Assembly (NCBI GenBank): GCA_949298005.1 | Contig: CASFUN010000029.1 | Coordinates: 1-6,478 of the forward strand | DNA length: 6,478 nucleotides | Source of the DNA: an uncultured Alphaproteobacteria bacterium | GTDB lineage: Bacteria; Pseudomonadota; Alphaproteobacteria; Rickettsiales; UBA1997 | Direction: 5' to 3' | Shown here: piece after piece, positions 1 through 6,478 of the stretch | How the letters are laid out: each line of letters starts with the position of its first letter | How positions within the stretch are numbered: position 1 is the first letter of the stretch | Program-made: the position numbers and the translations under genes | Notes under the pieces: model-generated | Told to the model about the DNA's origin: nothing | Database searches by the model: none | Seen by the model: the letters and a program-made list of their open reading frames with translations, nothing else

Positions 1-3000
1 AATAAATTATTATCAACTACGGGTCTAATTATATCGTCTTACTTTATTTCAGTTTTATTATCTATATGTATCGCATATTTATGTATGGTAAAATATGTTG
101 GTATAATATTGGTATCTGCAATTATATTTTTGATTGCATATTTTAACTATTTTTTTTCAAAAAGACTTCCTTATAGTGACAAAATTCGAGACAGTAAGAT
201 TAAAATAGATAAAAATCCATTGAGTTCATTGTTCAGTACTTTGAAATTAATTAGGAAAAGAGTATATATATTTTTCCCATCTTTTGGAATTGGTTGGTTT
301 TGGTTTGTAACTACAATAACTTTAAATCAGTTGATATTTTTTGCTGTAGAGTCAGTAAATCATAGCGAATTTATTGGATTCCTGTTAATTGCGACATTTC
401 TATGTAGTATAGTTTTGGGTTGTATATTTTGTAATAAATTATTCGCTGGTAAAATAAAAGCCGGATTTAGTCCATTGGCTGCGATACTTATAACTATTTT
501 TACATTTAAACTTTACTTAAATGGTTTAAATGTAAGTGATTTTCAAGTAACAGATATAATTGGTTTTATGTCTGCATGGTCTAATTTCAGGATGTTTTTG
601 GACTTATTTATAATAGGTTTTGCAGCTGGAATCTATATAATACCATTATACTCAGCTATACAAAAAAATACAAAATCAATTAATAGAGCAAGAATATTTT
701 CATGTGTAAATTTTATAGTAGCTGCCTTTATAATAGTAGCTGAAATATTCTTCTATAGTTTCTCCAAAATTAGTTTTTATACAGTTGATGTATTTTTATT
801 TATTTCTTTATCCAATCTTATAGTTGGATGTTATTTGTTGTATATTTTACCAAAACAATTTTTATTTTTATTTGCTAGATGGCTAATAGGGTATTTGTTT
901 AATGTGAAAGTTAATGGACTTGAAAATTATGATAAAATTGAAGGTAAAAGAGCTGTTGTCATAGCCAATCATCAGTCGTTTTTAGATGTTGTTCTTATGG
1001 TTCTTTTTATAGATGATAGTTTAAGTTTCGCATACGAAACAAAATATGGTAAGGTTTGGTGGGTAAAACCGTTTTTGAGATTAGCTCAAAGTTTTCCTAT
1101 AGATTCAAATAATCCAATGGCTTTGAAGAGTTTAATCAATATAGTTAAAAGTGGGAAAAGAGTAATGATATTTCCAGAAGGAAGAATTACTACTACTGGT
1201 GCTATGATGAAGATATATGAGGGTTCAGCTATGATTGCTGAAAAAACTGGAGCTGATATAATACCGATTAGAATTGAGGGTGCTCAATTTACTATATTTT
1301 CTAGACTAAAAAATAAAGTAAAAAGGAAACTTTTTCCAGATATAACTTTATCCATTTTGCCACCAAAAAAGATTAATTTAACAGATGGATTAACGGCACG
1401 ACAAAAGAGAGTTGAAGCTGGAAATAAACTTTACAATATGATGATAGATCTTTTTTATAATACTGAAAAATCAGAAGAGACGATAGTTGAAGCTATTTTA
1501 AGATGCAGGAGGATCTTTGGTAAGAATCATGTAATGTTGGAAGATATAGGTTTTAACCCAATGACTTATAATGGCATGTTCCTAAAGGGTTTTGTTATGG
1601 GTAATTATTTGGCAAAATTTACTGACAACCAGGAAAATGTTGGTATTTTGTTGCCAAATTCCAGCGCTGCAGTTTTGTTATTCTTGGCTTTAGAACTTAG
1701 AAATAGAGTACCAGTTATATTGAATTTTTCAGCTGGTGTTAAAAATATATTATCTGCTTGTAAAATGGCGAAATTAAGATATGTTTTTACTTCTAGAAGA
1801 TTTATAGAGAAAGGTAAATTAGAGCAGATAGTAGAATCAATAGAGTTATCTGGTGTGAAAGTCATAATAATGGAAGACGAATTAACTAAAATAACAGTTG
1901 TTGATAAGTTGCTTGGTTTTTGTTATAATCTTTCACCAAAGTTTTATTATAAAAAGTTAAACAAAGGAAAATTAGATTATAAAAATCCAGCTGTTATTTT
2001 ATTTACATCTGGTTCAGAGGGCTCCCCAAAAGGAGTTGTTCTAAGTCATAAGAATTTAAATGCCAATAGAATACAGCTTTCTACTTCAATTTTGTTTAAA
2101 TCGACAGATAAAGTTTTTGTAGCTTTACCTTTATTCCATAGTTTTGGTTTAGGTGCTACCCTAATAAGTTTAGCTAGTGGATCTAGAGTGTTTTTATATC
2201 CATCCCCATTGCATTACAGAATAATACCGGAGTTAATATATAGAACTAATTCAACAATAATGTTTGGTACAAATACTTTTCTTGAAAGGTATGCTAAGTA
2301 CGCAAATCCTTATGATTTTTATAGTTTGAAGTTTATAGCTATAGGTGGTGAAAAGCTTACAGAGTCTAATCGTTCAATTTGGATGACTCGTTTTGGAGTT
2401 AGAATTTTTGAAGGCTATGGAGCTACGGAAACATCTCCTATAATTTCGTTCAATAGTCCTATGAAAAATAAAGACTGGTCTGTTGGACGTGCGGTACCAG
2501 GTTTAAAATGTGAAATAGAACCAGTTGAAGATATAGAAAATGGCGGAAAATTAATTGTCAGTGGTGATAATGTAATGTTAGGCTACCTAAAAGAGGACAA
2601 TCCTGGTATTATAGTTCCACCTGAAAATGGTAAGTATGATACTGGTGATATTGTTGAGATAGATGATGATGGTTATATAACTATAATAGGTAGGGCTAAA
2701 AGATTTGCCAAGATTGCTGGAGAGATGGTTTCTATGGCAATGGTTGAAAGTGAAGTTAATAAAGTATGGATAGGTTCTACAAATGCTATAGTAACTGAAA
2801 GCGATGATAAAAAAGGCGAGAAATTAGTTATAATAACTGATAGAAAGAATGCGAAGATTAGTGAGATTATACAATTCTTTAAACGTGAAGGTCATGCTGA
2901 AATATCTATTCCAAAAAGTGTTAAGTATATGGAAGATATTCCACTTCTCGGTACTGGAAAAATTAACTATGTTGAATTGGAAAAATTGATAAAATGTGCT

Positions 3001-3003
3001 TGA
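1..3003 (+). CDS. aas: Aas-type fusion: LplT-like transporter, lysophospholipid acyltransferase and acyl-ACP synthetase (5' partial)
   Basis: Probably moves lysophospholipid (2-acyl-lyso-PE) across the inner membrane and re-acylates it with a fatty acid activated on ACP. The frame has no stop from base 1, and the residues before the ATG at 85 are hydrophobic like a transporter helix, so that ATG is internal. About 1000 residues are visible; roughly 140 N-terminal ones are probably missing, judging from family members of about 1140. Counting from base 1: residues 1-290 hold about eight membrane helices of an MFS (LplT-like) domain. Residues 300-460 are a PlsC acyltransferase with the HX4D motif (H324, D329) and FPEGR (391-395). 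Residues 490-1000 are an AMP-binding synthetase with TSGSEGSPKG (669-678), YGATET (806-811), YDTGD (D883) and the C-terminal catalytic lysine K987 in GTGK. It ends in tandem stops, TGA TAA. E. coli has separate lplT and aas genes; the fused form is known in alphaproteobacteria. All visible motifs are intact. Confidence 0.95.
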   Translation, partial: NKLLSTTGLIISSYFISVLLSICIAYLCMVKYVGIILVSAIIFLIAYFNYFFSKRLPYSDKIRDSKIKIDKNPLSSLFSTLKLIRKRVYIFFPSFGIGWFWFVTTITLNQLIFFAVESVNHSEFIGFLLIATFLCSIVLGCIFCNKLFAGKIKAGFSPLAAILITIFTFKLYLNGLNVSDFQVTDIIGFMSAWSNFRMFLDLFIIGFAAGIYIIPLYSAIQKNTKSINRARIFSCVNFIVAAFIIVAEIFFYSFSKISFYTVDVFLFISLSNLIVGCYLLYILPKQFLFLFARWLIGYLFNVKVNGLENYDKIEGKRAVVIANHQSFLDVVLMVLFIDDSLSFAYETKYGKVWWVKPFLRLAQSFPIDSNNPMALKSLINIVKSGKRVMIFPEGRITTTGAMMKIYEGSAMIAEKTGADIIPIRIEGAQFTIFSRLKNKVKRKLFPDITLSILPPKKINLTDGLTARQKRVEAGNKLYNMMIDLFYNTEKSEETIVEAILRCRRIFGKNHVMLEDIGFNPMTYNGMFLKGFVMGNYLAKFTDNQENVGILLPNSSAAVLLFLALELRNRVPVILNFSAGVKNILSACKMAKLRYVFTSRRFIEKGKLEQIVESIELSGVKVIIMEDELTKITVVDKLLGFCYNLSPKFYYKKLNKGKLDYKNPAVILFTSGSEGSPKGVVLSHKNLNANRIQLSTSILFKSTDKVFVALPLFHSFGLGATLISLASGSRVFLYPSPLHYRIIPELIYRTNSTIMFGTNTFLERYAKYANPYDFYSLKFIAIGGEKLTESNRSIWMTRFGVRIFEGYGATETSPIISFNSPMKNKDWSVGRAVPGLKCEIEPVEDIENGGKLIVSGDNVMLGYLKEDNPGIIVPPENGKYDTGDIVEIDDDGYITIIGRAKRFAKIAGEMVSMAMVESEVNKVWIGSTNAIVTESDDKKGEKLVIITDRKNAKISEIIQFFKREGHAEISIPKSVKYMEDIPLLGTGKINYVELEKLIKCA

Positions 3004-3084
3004 TAAGCTCAATATTTTAATATATTGTAATTATTTGTAGTGGTTTTAAACTAACGATATTAGTATTTATCTTACACAAATGTT

Positions 3085-4026
3085 ATGGAAAAAGCTATAG
3101 TATTTCCTGGTCAAGGTAGTCAAGTTGTAGGTATGGCAAAAGATTTTTATGATAATTTTAAAGTTTCGCGAGACGTTTTTCAAGAGGTAGACGAAGCACT
3201 GAATAAAAAATTATCAAACATTATTTTTGATGGCTCTATTGAAGAACTTACTATAACAAATAACGCACAACCTGCTATAATGACAGCATGTATAGCTATT
3301 TTAAGAGCGTTAGAACAAGAATTAGGATTTAGTATAAACAAGTTATGCAATTTTACAGCAGGTCATTCCCTTGGTGAATATACAGCTTTATGTGCTGCTA
3401 ATTGTATTAAACTGGATGAAGTAGCTAAATTACTTAAAATTAGAGGAGATGCTTTTATAGAAGCTAGTAAACAAAATCCAGGAGGTATGGCGGTTATAGG
3501 TGCACCAGTAGAGATGGTTGAAAATATAATAAAAGAATCTGTTCTTAAGGATGAAGTTTTAGAAGTAACAAATGATAATACAAACGAACAAGTTGTTATT
3601 AGTGGACATATAAATTCTGTGGATAATGCTTTAGAGATTGCTAAGAAATATGACGTAAGAAAAGTAAAAAAATTAGCTGTGAGTGGTGCATTTCATTCAA
3701 AGTTAATGGAACCAGCTGTTAATATTATGAAGGATACTTTAAAATATACAAATATAAACAAACCGGAAATTTCGGTATTTTCTAATTATACTTCAGAAAT
3801 AGAAAATAGGGATAATATAAAAGAAAATCTTGTAAAACAAATAGTTAATAAAGTTAGGTGGCGTGAAACTATATTAAATATGGAGAAATTTGGTGTTAAA
3901 CAGTATATAGAAATTGGTACTGGTAGAACTTTGAGTAATATGATTAATAAAATTTGTATGAATGTAGATGTTGTGCCTATAAATAGTATTGATAGTATGA
4001 AGGAATTTATTAAGTTTTTATATTAA
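3085..4026 (+). CDS. fabD: Malonyl-CoA:ACP transacylase FabD
   Basis: Transfers malonyl from CoA to acyl carrier protein in the cytosol, supplying the extender unit for type II fatty acid synthesis. The 313 residues fit the family (E. coli FabD has 309). Visible motifs are the N-terminal PGQGSQ (8-13), the nucleophile elbow GHSLGE with catalytic S95, R120 for binding the malonyl carboxylate, GAFHS with catalytic H204, a conserved Q252 before the VRW segment, and the glycine-rich IEIGTGRTL near the C-terminus. The start is fixed by the motif spacing; no Shine-Dalgarno sequence precedes ATG 3085. It lies 81 bases after aas on the same strand, so it could be co-transcribed; the promoter-like match in the gap is poor. 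Malonyl-ACP feeds the acyl-ACP pool that the Aas acyltransferase uses. No key residue is missing. Confidence 0.97.
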   Translation: MEKAIVFPGQGSQVVGMAKDFYDNFKVSRDVFQEVDEALNKKLSNIIFDGSIEELTITNNAQPAIMTACIAILRALEQELGFSINKLCNFTAGHSLGEYTALCAANCIKLDEVAKLLKIRGDAFIEASKQNPGGMAVIGAPVEMVENIIKESVLKDEVLEVTNDNTNEQVVISGHINSVDNALEIAKKYDVRKVKKLAVSGAFHSKLMEPAVNIMKDTLKYTNINKPEISVFSNYTSEIENRDNIKENLVKQIVNKVRWRETILNMEKFGVKQYIEIGTGRTLSNMINKICMNVDVVPINSIDSMKEFIKFLY

Positions 4027-4067
4027 ATTTATTAGTAATATTTTCAGATTTTTGTAAAATAGTAAAG

Positions 4068-4095
4068 TTGAAATTTTTCTAACATATTATATTAT
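4068..4095 (+). promoter_or_regulatory. Candidate sigma70 promoter for the small-gene pair and lnt
   Basis: TTGAAA (4068-4073) and TATTAT (4090-4095) each match the -35 and -10 consensus at five of six positions, with a 16-base spacer. Transcription would begin near 4102, about 20 bases before the ATG of the 58-residue ORF. It sits in the 96-base gap after fabD, where a new transcript is plausible. In DNA this AT-rich such matches arise often by chance, so this is a prediction only. Confidence 0.4.
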
Positions 4096-4122
4096 TTTTT
4101 CTATAAAAAGACAAAGCTAAAA

Positions 4123-4299
4123 ATGTTTAAAAGGTTTTTAAATGGCTTTATTACTGTGTTTCCATTTTTTTATAAAGAAAATAACGACATAAAACATTAT
4201 CCGGATGATATATTTGTCAATGATTGGAAAATTATAGGTAATTTAATTGCTGTAAATGTTAGAAATAAAATTAAAGAGGTAGAAAAAAATGATAAGTAA
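4123..4299 (+). CDS. Small unrecognised protein (58 residues) overlapping the DUF2335 gene
   Basis: I do not recognise this protein. It starts MFKRFLNGFITVFPFFYK, a short aromatic and hydrophobic stretch with basic residues that might lie on a membrane. An acidic turn (YPDD, 26-29), the segment NDWKIIGNLI (33-42) and a charged C-terminus ending KNDK follow. There is no signal peptide or full membrane helix. Evidence that it is a gene: at about 70% AT roughly one random codon in twelve is a stop, so 58 open codons in a short gap are unlikely by chance. It also follows a promoter-like site by about 20 bases, and its end overlaps the next gene's start by 11 bases, as in translationally coupled pairs. 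Against it: no Shine-Dalgarno site, and no homologue I can name. Residue composition, with W, P and H rather than only low-complexity AT-coded residues, favours a real protein. Confidence 0.6.
   Translation: MFKRFLNGFITVFPFFYKENNDIKHYPDDIFVNDWKIIGNLIAVNVRNKIKEVEKNDK
4273..4280 (+). promoter_or_regulatory. Strong ribosome binding site for the DUF2335 gene
   Basis: AAAGAGGT, with core AGAGG at 4275-4279, lies nine bases before ATG 4289. It is inside the coding sequence of the preceding 58-residue ORF and supports ATG 4289 as the true start. It is the only convincing Shine-Dalgarno sequence before any gene in the window. Confidence 0.7.
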
Positions 4300-4702
4300 T
4301 AATTTAAATAACGAAAATAAAAAAGATTCAATATTACCACCACCAGAGATATTAGCTAGATATGAGGAGCTTGGCATAGGAGAAGATTTAATAAATCTTA
4401 TAGAAAAAGAACAAGAACACAGGCATCTTCTACAAAAGAAATACTTTAGAGTGTATCGATGCGGTCAAGTATTTAGTTTTATATTGTCCATGTTGTTTGT
4501 TTATGAGTTATTTAAACTTATAAGAATGGACTATGTAAAAGAAGCATATATTATATTTGCTTTATTTGCTGCTCTTATAATAATAGTTACTATGATTTTG
4601 AGATCCGAAAAGAGAAACGTACAAAAAAGAAGAGCTGCAACAGCACAAATTAGAATCCACAGACAACAAACAACTAGAAGAAAAGTAACATCAAAAAGAT
4701 AA
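4289..4702 (+). CDS. DUF2335-family two-helix membrane protein with basic tail
   Basis: The function is unknown. The N-terminal half fits the DUF2335 pattern as I remember it: a proline-rich LPPPE (16-20), ARYEELG (23-29), an E-x-E-HRH block (E41 to H46) in a charged helix, then an RxGQ-type step (GQ at 59-60) into the membrane. Two helices follow (about 61-78 and 86-104), so by the positive-inside rule both ends are probably cytoplasmic. Residues 105-137 form a very basic tail rich in R and K, with polar residues and no acid after E107; it might bind phospholipid headgroups or nucleic acid, which is a guess. The start is fixed by the ribosome site at 4273-4280. The gene overlaps the 58-residue ORF by 11 bases and lies seven bases before lnt, so it is probably in one transcript with both. 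DUF2335 genes also occur in phage and mobile regions, but nothing mobile is visible here. Confidence 0.85.
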   Translation: MISNNLNNENKKDSILPPPEILARYEELGIGEDLINLIEKEQEHRHLLQKKYFRVYRCGQVFSFILSMLFVYELFKLIRMDYVKEAYIIFALFAALIIIVTMILRSEKRNVQKRRAATAQIRIHRQQTTRRKVTSKR

Positions 4703-4709
4703 ATATATT

Positions 4710-6128
4710 ATGTTTATATTTAATAAAGATAGTACAAAAAACTATCTTTATTTGTTTTTTATTGGGCTTGTTTCATCTTTAGCGTTTGCACCTACTTATC
4801 TATTTTTTATATTTTTCTTTAGTTTTGATTATCTTTTAGAAAGAGTGTATTCTTGTGATTCAAAGAAGTGTGATACATCATTTAAATTTGGATTGGTTTT
4901 TGGTTTTGGATATTTTATTGGGAATTGTTATTGGTATTGTAGTTCTTTACTTATAGAACCAAAAATACATGCTTGGTTGATTCCGTTTGCTATTACTATA
5001 ATACCTGGTTATTTAGCTCTATACATTGGAGTTACAGTATTTTATACGAAATATATAATCAAATATACTAAAAATAGATTTTTAATATCAGTTTTATTCT
5101 CAATTTTTTGGACTGTTTTTGAGTATTTGAGAGGTATTTTATTTAGTGGTTTTCCATGGAATATAATTGGTTATAGCTTAGGTTTTTCTCCACTAGCTAT
5201 GCAAACAGTTTCTATATTTGGGATTTATATATTTGGTTTTTTTGTTTTATTGATATATACTTCCTATTGGGTTTTAAAAGATGATTCCTATAGTTTATAT
5301 TCTTTATTTTATTTGATAATAATTATTACAGCTATTTTATTTGGTTATGTTAGATTATCAAAAATAGATAATGATAAATTATCAACATTTAAAATACGTC
5401 TAGTACAGCCAAATATACAACAGGAAATAAAAAGTAATAAAGACAAACGAGAAGAAATATTGGAAAAGTTATTGAATTTAAGTTTGAAGAATTCTGATAA
5501 TATTGATTATATAGTATGGCCAGAAACAGCTATTCCATACGGTATTTTTATTAATGAAAACGAACTTGGTTTAAAAAGTTTAGATATGAATTTTCCGAAA
5601 GATAAAGTACTAATTGGTGGTGCTATTAGAATTGATAAAAATGATAAAAAAATATTTAATTCTATGATTTTTGTCAAAAATAATAAAATAATTGAATACT
5701 ATGATAAGAATCATTTAGTGCCTTTTGGAGAGTATATACCATTTAGGAAAATTTTGCCAAAATTTATAAATTCAATAGCTAGCGATATAGATATTTCTAA
5801 ATCTACAGAAAAACAAAAGATGATATATATAGATGAAAATTTATATAATGTATCACCAATAATATGTTATGAATCCATTTTTACAGATCTTATTAATAAG
5901 AAGACAAAACTTATTATTAATGTTACAAATGACGCTTGGTTTGGTAAAACTAGTGGCTCTTATCAACATTTTGAAGCATTAAAATTCCGTGCCCTGGAAA
6001 ATAATACATCTGTTGTTAGAGTTGCAAATTCTGGAATTACAGGTGTTATTGATAGATTTGGTAGGGCAATAATTAAAACAAAATTAAATGTGACTACAGT
6101 TTTGGATATTGCATTGCCGGAATACTAA
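4710..6128 (+). CDS. lnt: Apolipoprotein N-acyltransferase Lnt, lacking the usual C-terminal helix
   Basis: Inner-membrane enzyme for the last step of lipoprotein maturation: it moves the sn-1 acyl chain of a phospholipid to the N-terminal cysteine of apolipoproteins and releases a lysophospholipid. The 472 residues begin with about seven membrane helices (roughly 12-27, 29-45, 59-80, 88-113, 125-145, 165-187, 196-213), including LAFAP (24-28) and the SGFPWN motif (146-151). A periplasmic nitrilase-like domain follows from about 228. The catalytic triad is E272 (WPETAIP), K333 (DKNHLVPFGEYIP, with E341) and C386 (ICYES, with E388); TNDAWFG (407-413) is also present. E. coli Lnt has 512 residues and an eighth helix after the nitrilase domain; here the protein stops at DIALPEY, before it. 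The start ATG lies seven bases after the DUF2335 stop and has no Shine-Dalgarno site, so translation may depend on coupling. The shortened end may or may not affect activity. Confidence 0.96.
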   Translation: MFIFNKDSTKNYLYLFFIGLVSSLAFAPTYLFFIFFFSFDYLLERVYSCDSKKCDTSFKFGLVFGFGYFIGNCYWYCSSLLIEPKIHAWLIPFAITIIPGYLALYIGVTVFYTKYIIKYTKNRFLISVLFSIFWTVFEYLRGILFSGFPWNIIGYSLGFSPLAMQTVSIFGIYIFGFFVLLIYTSYWVLKDDSYSLYSLFYLIIIITAILFGYVRLSKIDNDKLSTFKIRLVQPNIQQEIKSNKDKREEILEKLLNLSLKNSDNIDYIVWPETAIPYGIFINENELGLKSLDMNFPKDKVLIGGAIRIDKNDKKIFNSMIFVKNNKIIEYYDKNHLVPFGEYIPFRKILPKFINSIASDIDISKSTEKQKMIYIDENLYNVSPIICYESIFTDLINKKTKLIINVTNDAWFGKTSGSYQHFEALKFRALENNTSVVRVANSGITGVIDRFGRAIIKTKLNVTTVLDIALPEY

Positions 6129-6147
6129 TCTTAATAAGTAACTACTA

Positions 6148-6176
6148 TTGCTAAAATTAATTTAATTCAATATTAT
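6148..6176 (+). promoter_or_regulatory. Candidate promoter for virB8
   Basis: TTGCTA (6148-6153) matches the -35 consensus at four of six positions and TATTAT (6171-6176) the -10 at five of six, with a 17-base spacer. The start of transcription would be near 6183, giving a leader of about 22 bases before ATG 6205. It lies in the 76-base gap after lnt. Chance matches are common at this base composition. Confidence 0.3.
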
Positions 6177-6206
6177 TTTATATATTTATTGATATTTGAA
6201 TTAAAT
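6160..6206 (+). repeat. Inverted repeat spanning the virB8 start
   Basis: TTTAATTCAA at 6161-6170 and its exact reverse complement at 6196-6205 form ten pairs. One more A-T pair extends the stem outward (6160 with 6206), and the stem extends inward to 6173/6192 with one bulged T. The loop is about 18 bases. The right arm includes the first two bases of the virB8 start codon. In a read-through transcript from lnt it could fold and hide the start; as DNA it could be an operator. It is nearly all A-T pairs with no U-run after it, so it is a poor terminator. Confidence 0.35.
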
Positions 6207-6478
6207 GTCAGAAAAAGAGGGGAGAACAAGATATTCAGAAGTAGTAAAAGCAGTTTATGAAGATGGTAAATATTTTGATGATGCTATGGATTGGTATTGT
6301 TTAAAATATTTGAGCGCCGTATCAGAAAGAACATTCTTTATAGTATTGTCTATCATGAGTTTTATAATAGTTGCTTTGTTATACTTTACTATTGAGAATA
6401 TTATGCCTCTGACAGAAGAATTCCCTGTTTTGATAACACAAAAAGATTCTGCAAATTATTATACAACAATAGAAGCTG
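6205..6478 (+). CDS. virB8: VirB8-like type IV secretion protein (3' partial)
   Basis: VirB8 is a bitopic inner-membrane protein of the type IV secretion assembly; its periplasmic NTF2-like domain contacts other channel proteins. The 91 visible residues show a short charged cytoplasmic N-terminus with DDAMDWYCLKYLSAVSERT (25-43), one membrane helix at about 44-62, and the first periplasmic residues (MPLTEEFPVLI, 67-77, then a YYTTIEA segment). This matches VirB8 proteins of Rickettsiales: an aromatic WY motif before the helix, and a PL...P..I motif after it. The ATG at 6205 is the first possible start, because TAA at 6202-6204 is in frame directly before it. No Shine-Dalgarno site is present. 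The C-terminal domain lies outside the window, so the call rests on topology and short motifs. Rickettsiales usually carry more than one virB8; which copy this is cannot be told. Confidence 0.75.
   Translation, partial: MSEKEGRTRYSEVVKAVYEDGKYFDDAMDWYCLKYLSAVSERTFFIVLSIMSFIIVALLYFTIENIMPLTEEFPVLITQKDSANYYTTIEA

Larger units (their letters stand above)
6129..6206 (+). pseudogene. Possible relic of the lnt C-terminal helix after in-frame stops
   Basis: Reading on in the lnt frame, the stop TAA at 6126 is followed by TAA at 6132 and 6135, then an open stretch giving VTTIAKINLIQYYFIY and further hydrophobic residues to about 6206. In full-length Lnt proteins the nitrilase domain is followed by a short linker, often with Thr and Tyr, and then a last membrane helix, so position and character both fit. 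AT-rich DNA encodes hydrophobic residues by default, so this could be chance. Confidence 0.25.

Noticed and set aside
1605..1865. 86-codon ORF on the - strand
   Set aside because: Lies wholly inside the synthetase domain of aas, on the opposite strand; its translation shows no domain and the sense frame is clearly coding.
2824..3012. 62-codon ORF on the - strand over the end of aas
   Set aside because: Antisense to the conserved aas C-terminus with its catalytic lysine; low-complexity translation and no ribosome site.
3010..3027. Small stem CAATAT/ATATTG after aas, considered as a terminator
   Set aside because: Six mostly A-T pairs with no U-run after it; too weak for an intrinsic terminator.
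3035..3063. Possible fabD promoter, TTGTAG and TATTAG with a 17-base spacer
   Set aside because: Only three of six and four of six matches to consensus, no better than expected in AT-rich DNA.
4123..4702. The small-gene pair as a toxin-antitoxin module
   Set aside because: Overlap and order fit superficially, but neither protein shows a known toxin fold or a DNA-binding antitoxin motif.
6126..6137. TAA read as a sense codon to give a full-length Lnt
   Set aside because: TAA serves as the normal stop of fabD and both small genes here, and TAA recoding is not known in bacteria of this kind; loss of the tail is simpler.
6160..6206. Inverted repeat considered as the lnt terminator
   Set aside because: The stem is almost all A-T pairs, runs into the virB8 start codon and lacks a following U-tract.

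Overview
The window is AT-rich DNA (about 30% GC by eye, with heavy use of ATA, AAT, AAA and TTA codons). It carries five or six tightly packed genes, all on the + strand. A lysophospholipid transporter/acyltransferase/acyl-ACP synthetase fusion and a VirB8-like secretion component, in DNA of this composition, point to an obligate intracellular alphaproteobacterium, most likely of the order Rickettsiales. This is inferred from composition and family resemblance, not from any search.

Layout: (1) 1-3003 is an Aas-type protein whose reading frame is open to the left window edge, so its true start lies outside; the ATG at 85 is internal. (2) 3085-4026 is fabD, malonyl-CoA:ACP transacylase. (3) 4068-4095 is a plausible sigma70-type promoter, followed by two small genes: an unrecognised 58-residue ORF (4123-4299) and a 137-residue two-helix membrane protein that matches the DUF2335 pattern (4289-4702). 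They overlap by 11 bases, and the second has the only clear Shine-Dalgarno site in the window. (4) 4710-6128 is lnt, apolipoprotein N-acyltransferase. It has all catalytic residues but ends before the usual last membrane helix; the same frame downstream of three TAA codons could encode a relic of that helix. (5) 6205-6478 is the 5' part of a virB8-like gene, cut by the right edge, with a possible promoter and an AT-rich inverted repeat over its start.

How the genes may work together: Lnt N-acylates lipoproteins with the sn-1 acyl chain of a phospholipid and releases a 2-acyl lysophospholipid. Aas-type proteins with an LplT-like transporter bring lysophospholipid inward and re-acylate it with acyl-ACP. 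FabD makes the malonyl-ACP that feeds acyl-ACP synthesis. The window therefore holds three parts of one lipid cycle, although nothing shows that they are co-regulated. The two small genes between fabD and lnt are the least explained part. VirB8 starts what may be a Rickettsiales vir homologue (rvh) secretion block. No tRNA, rRNA, insertion sequence, CRISPR array or long repeat was seen, and no stretch over 300 bases lacks a gene.
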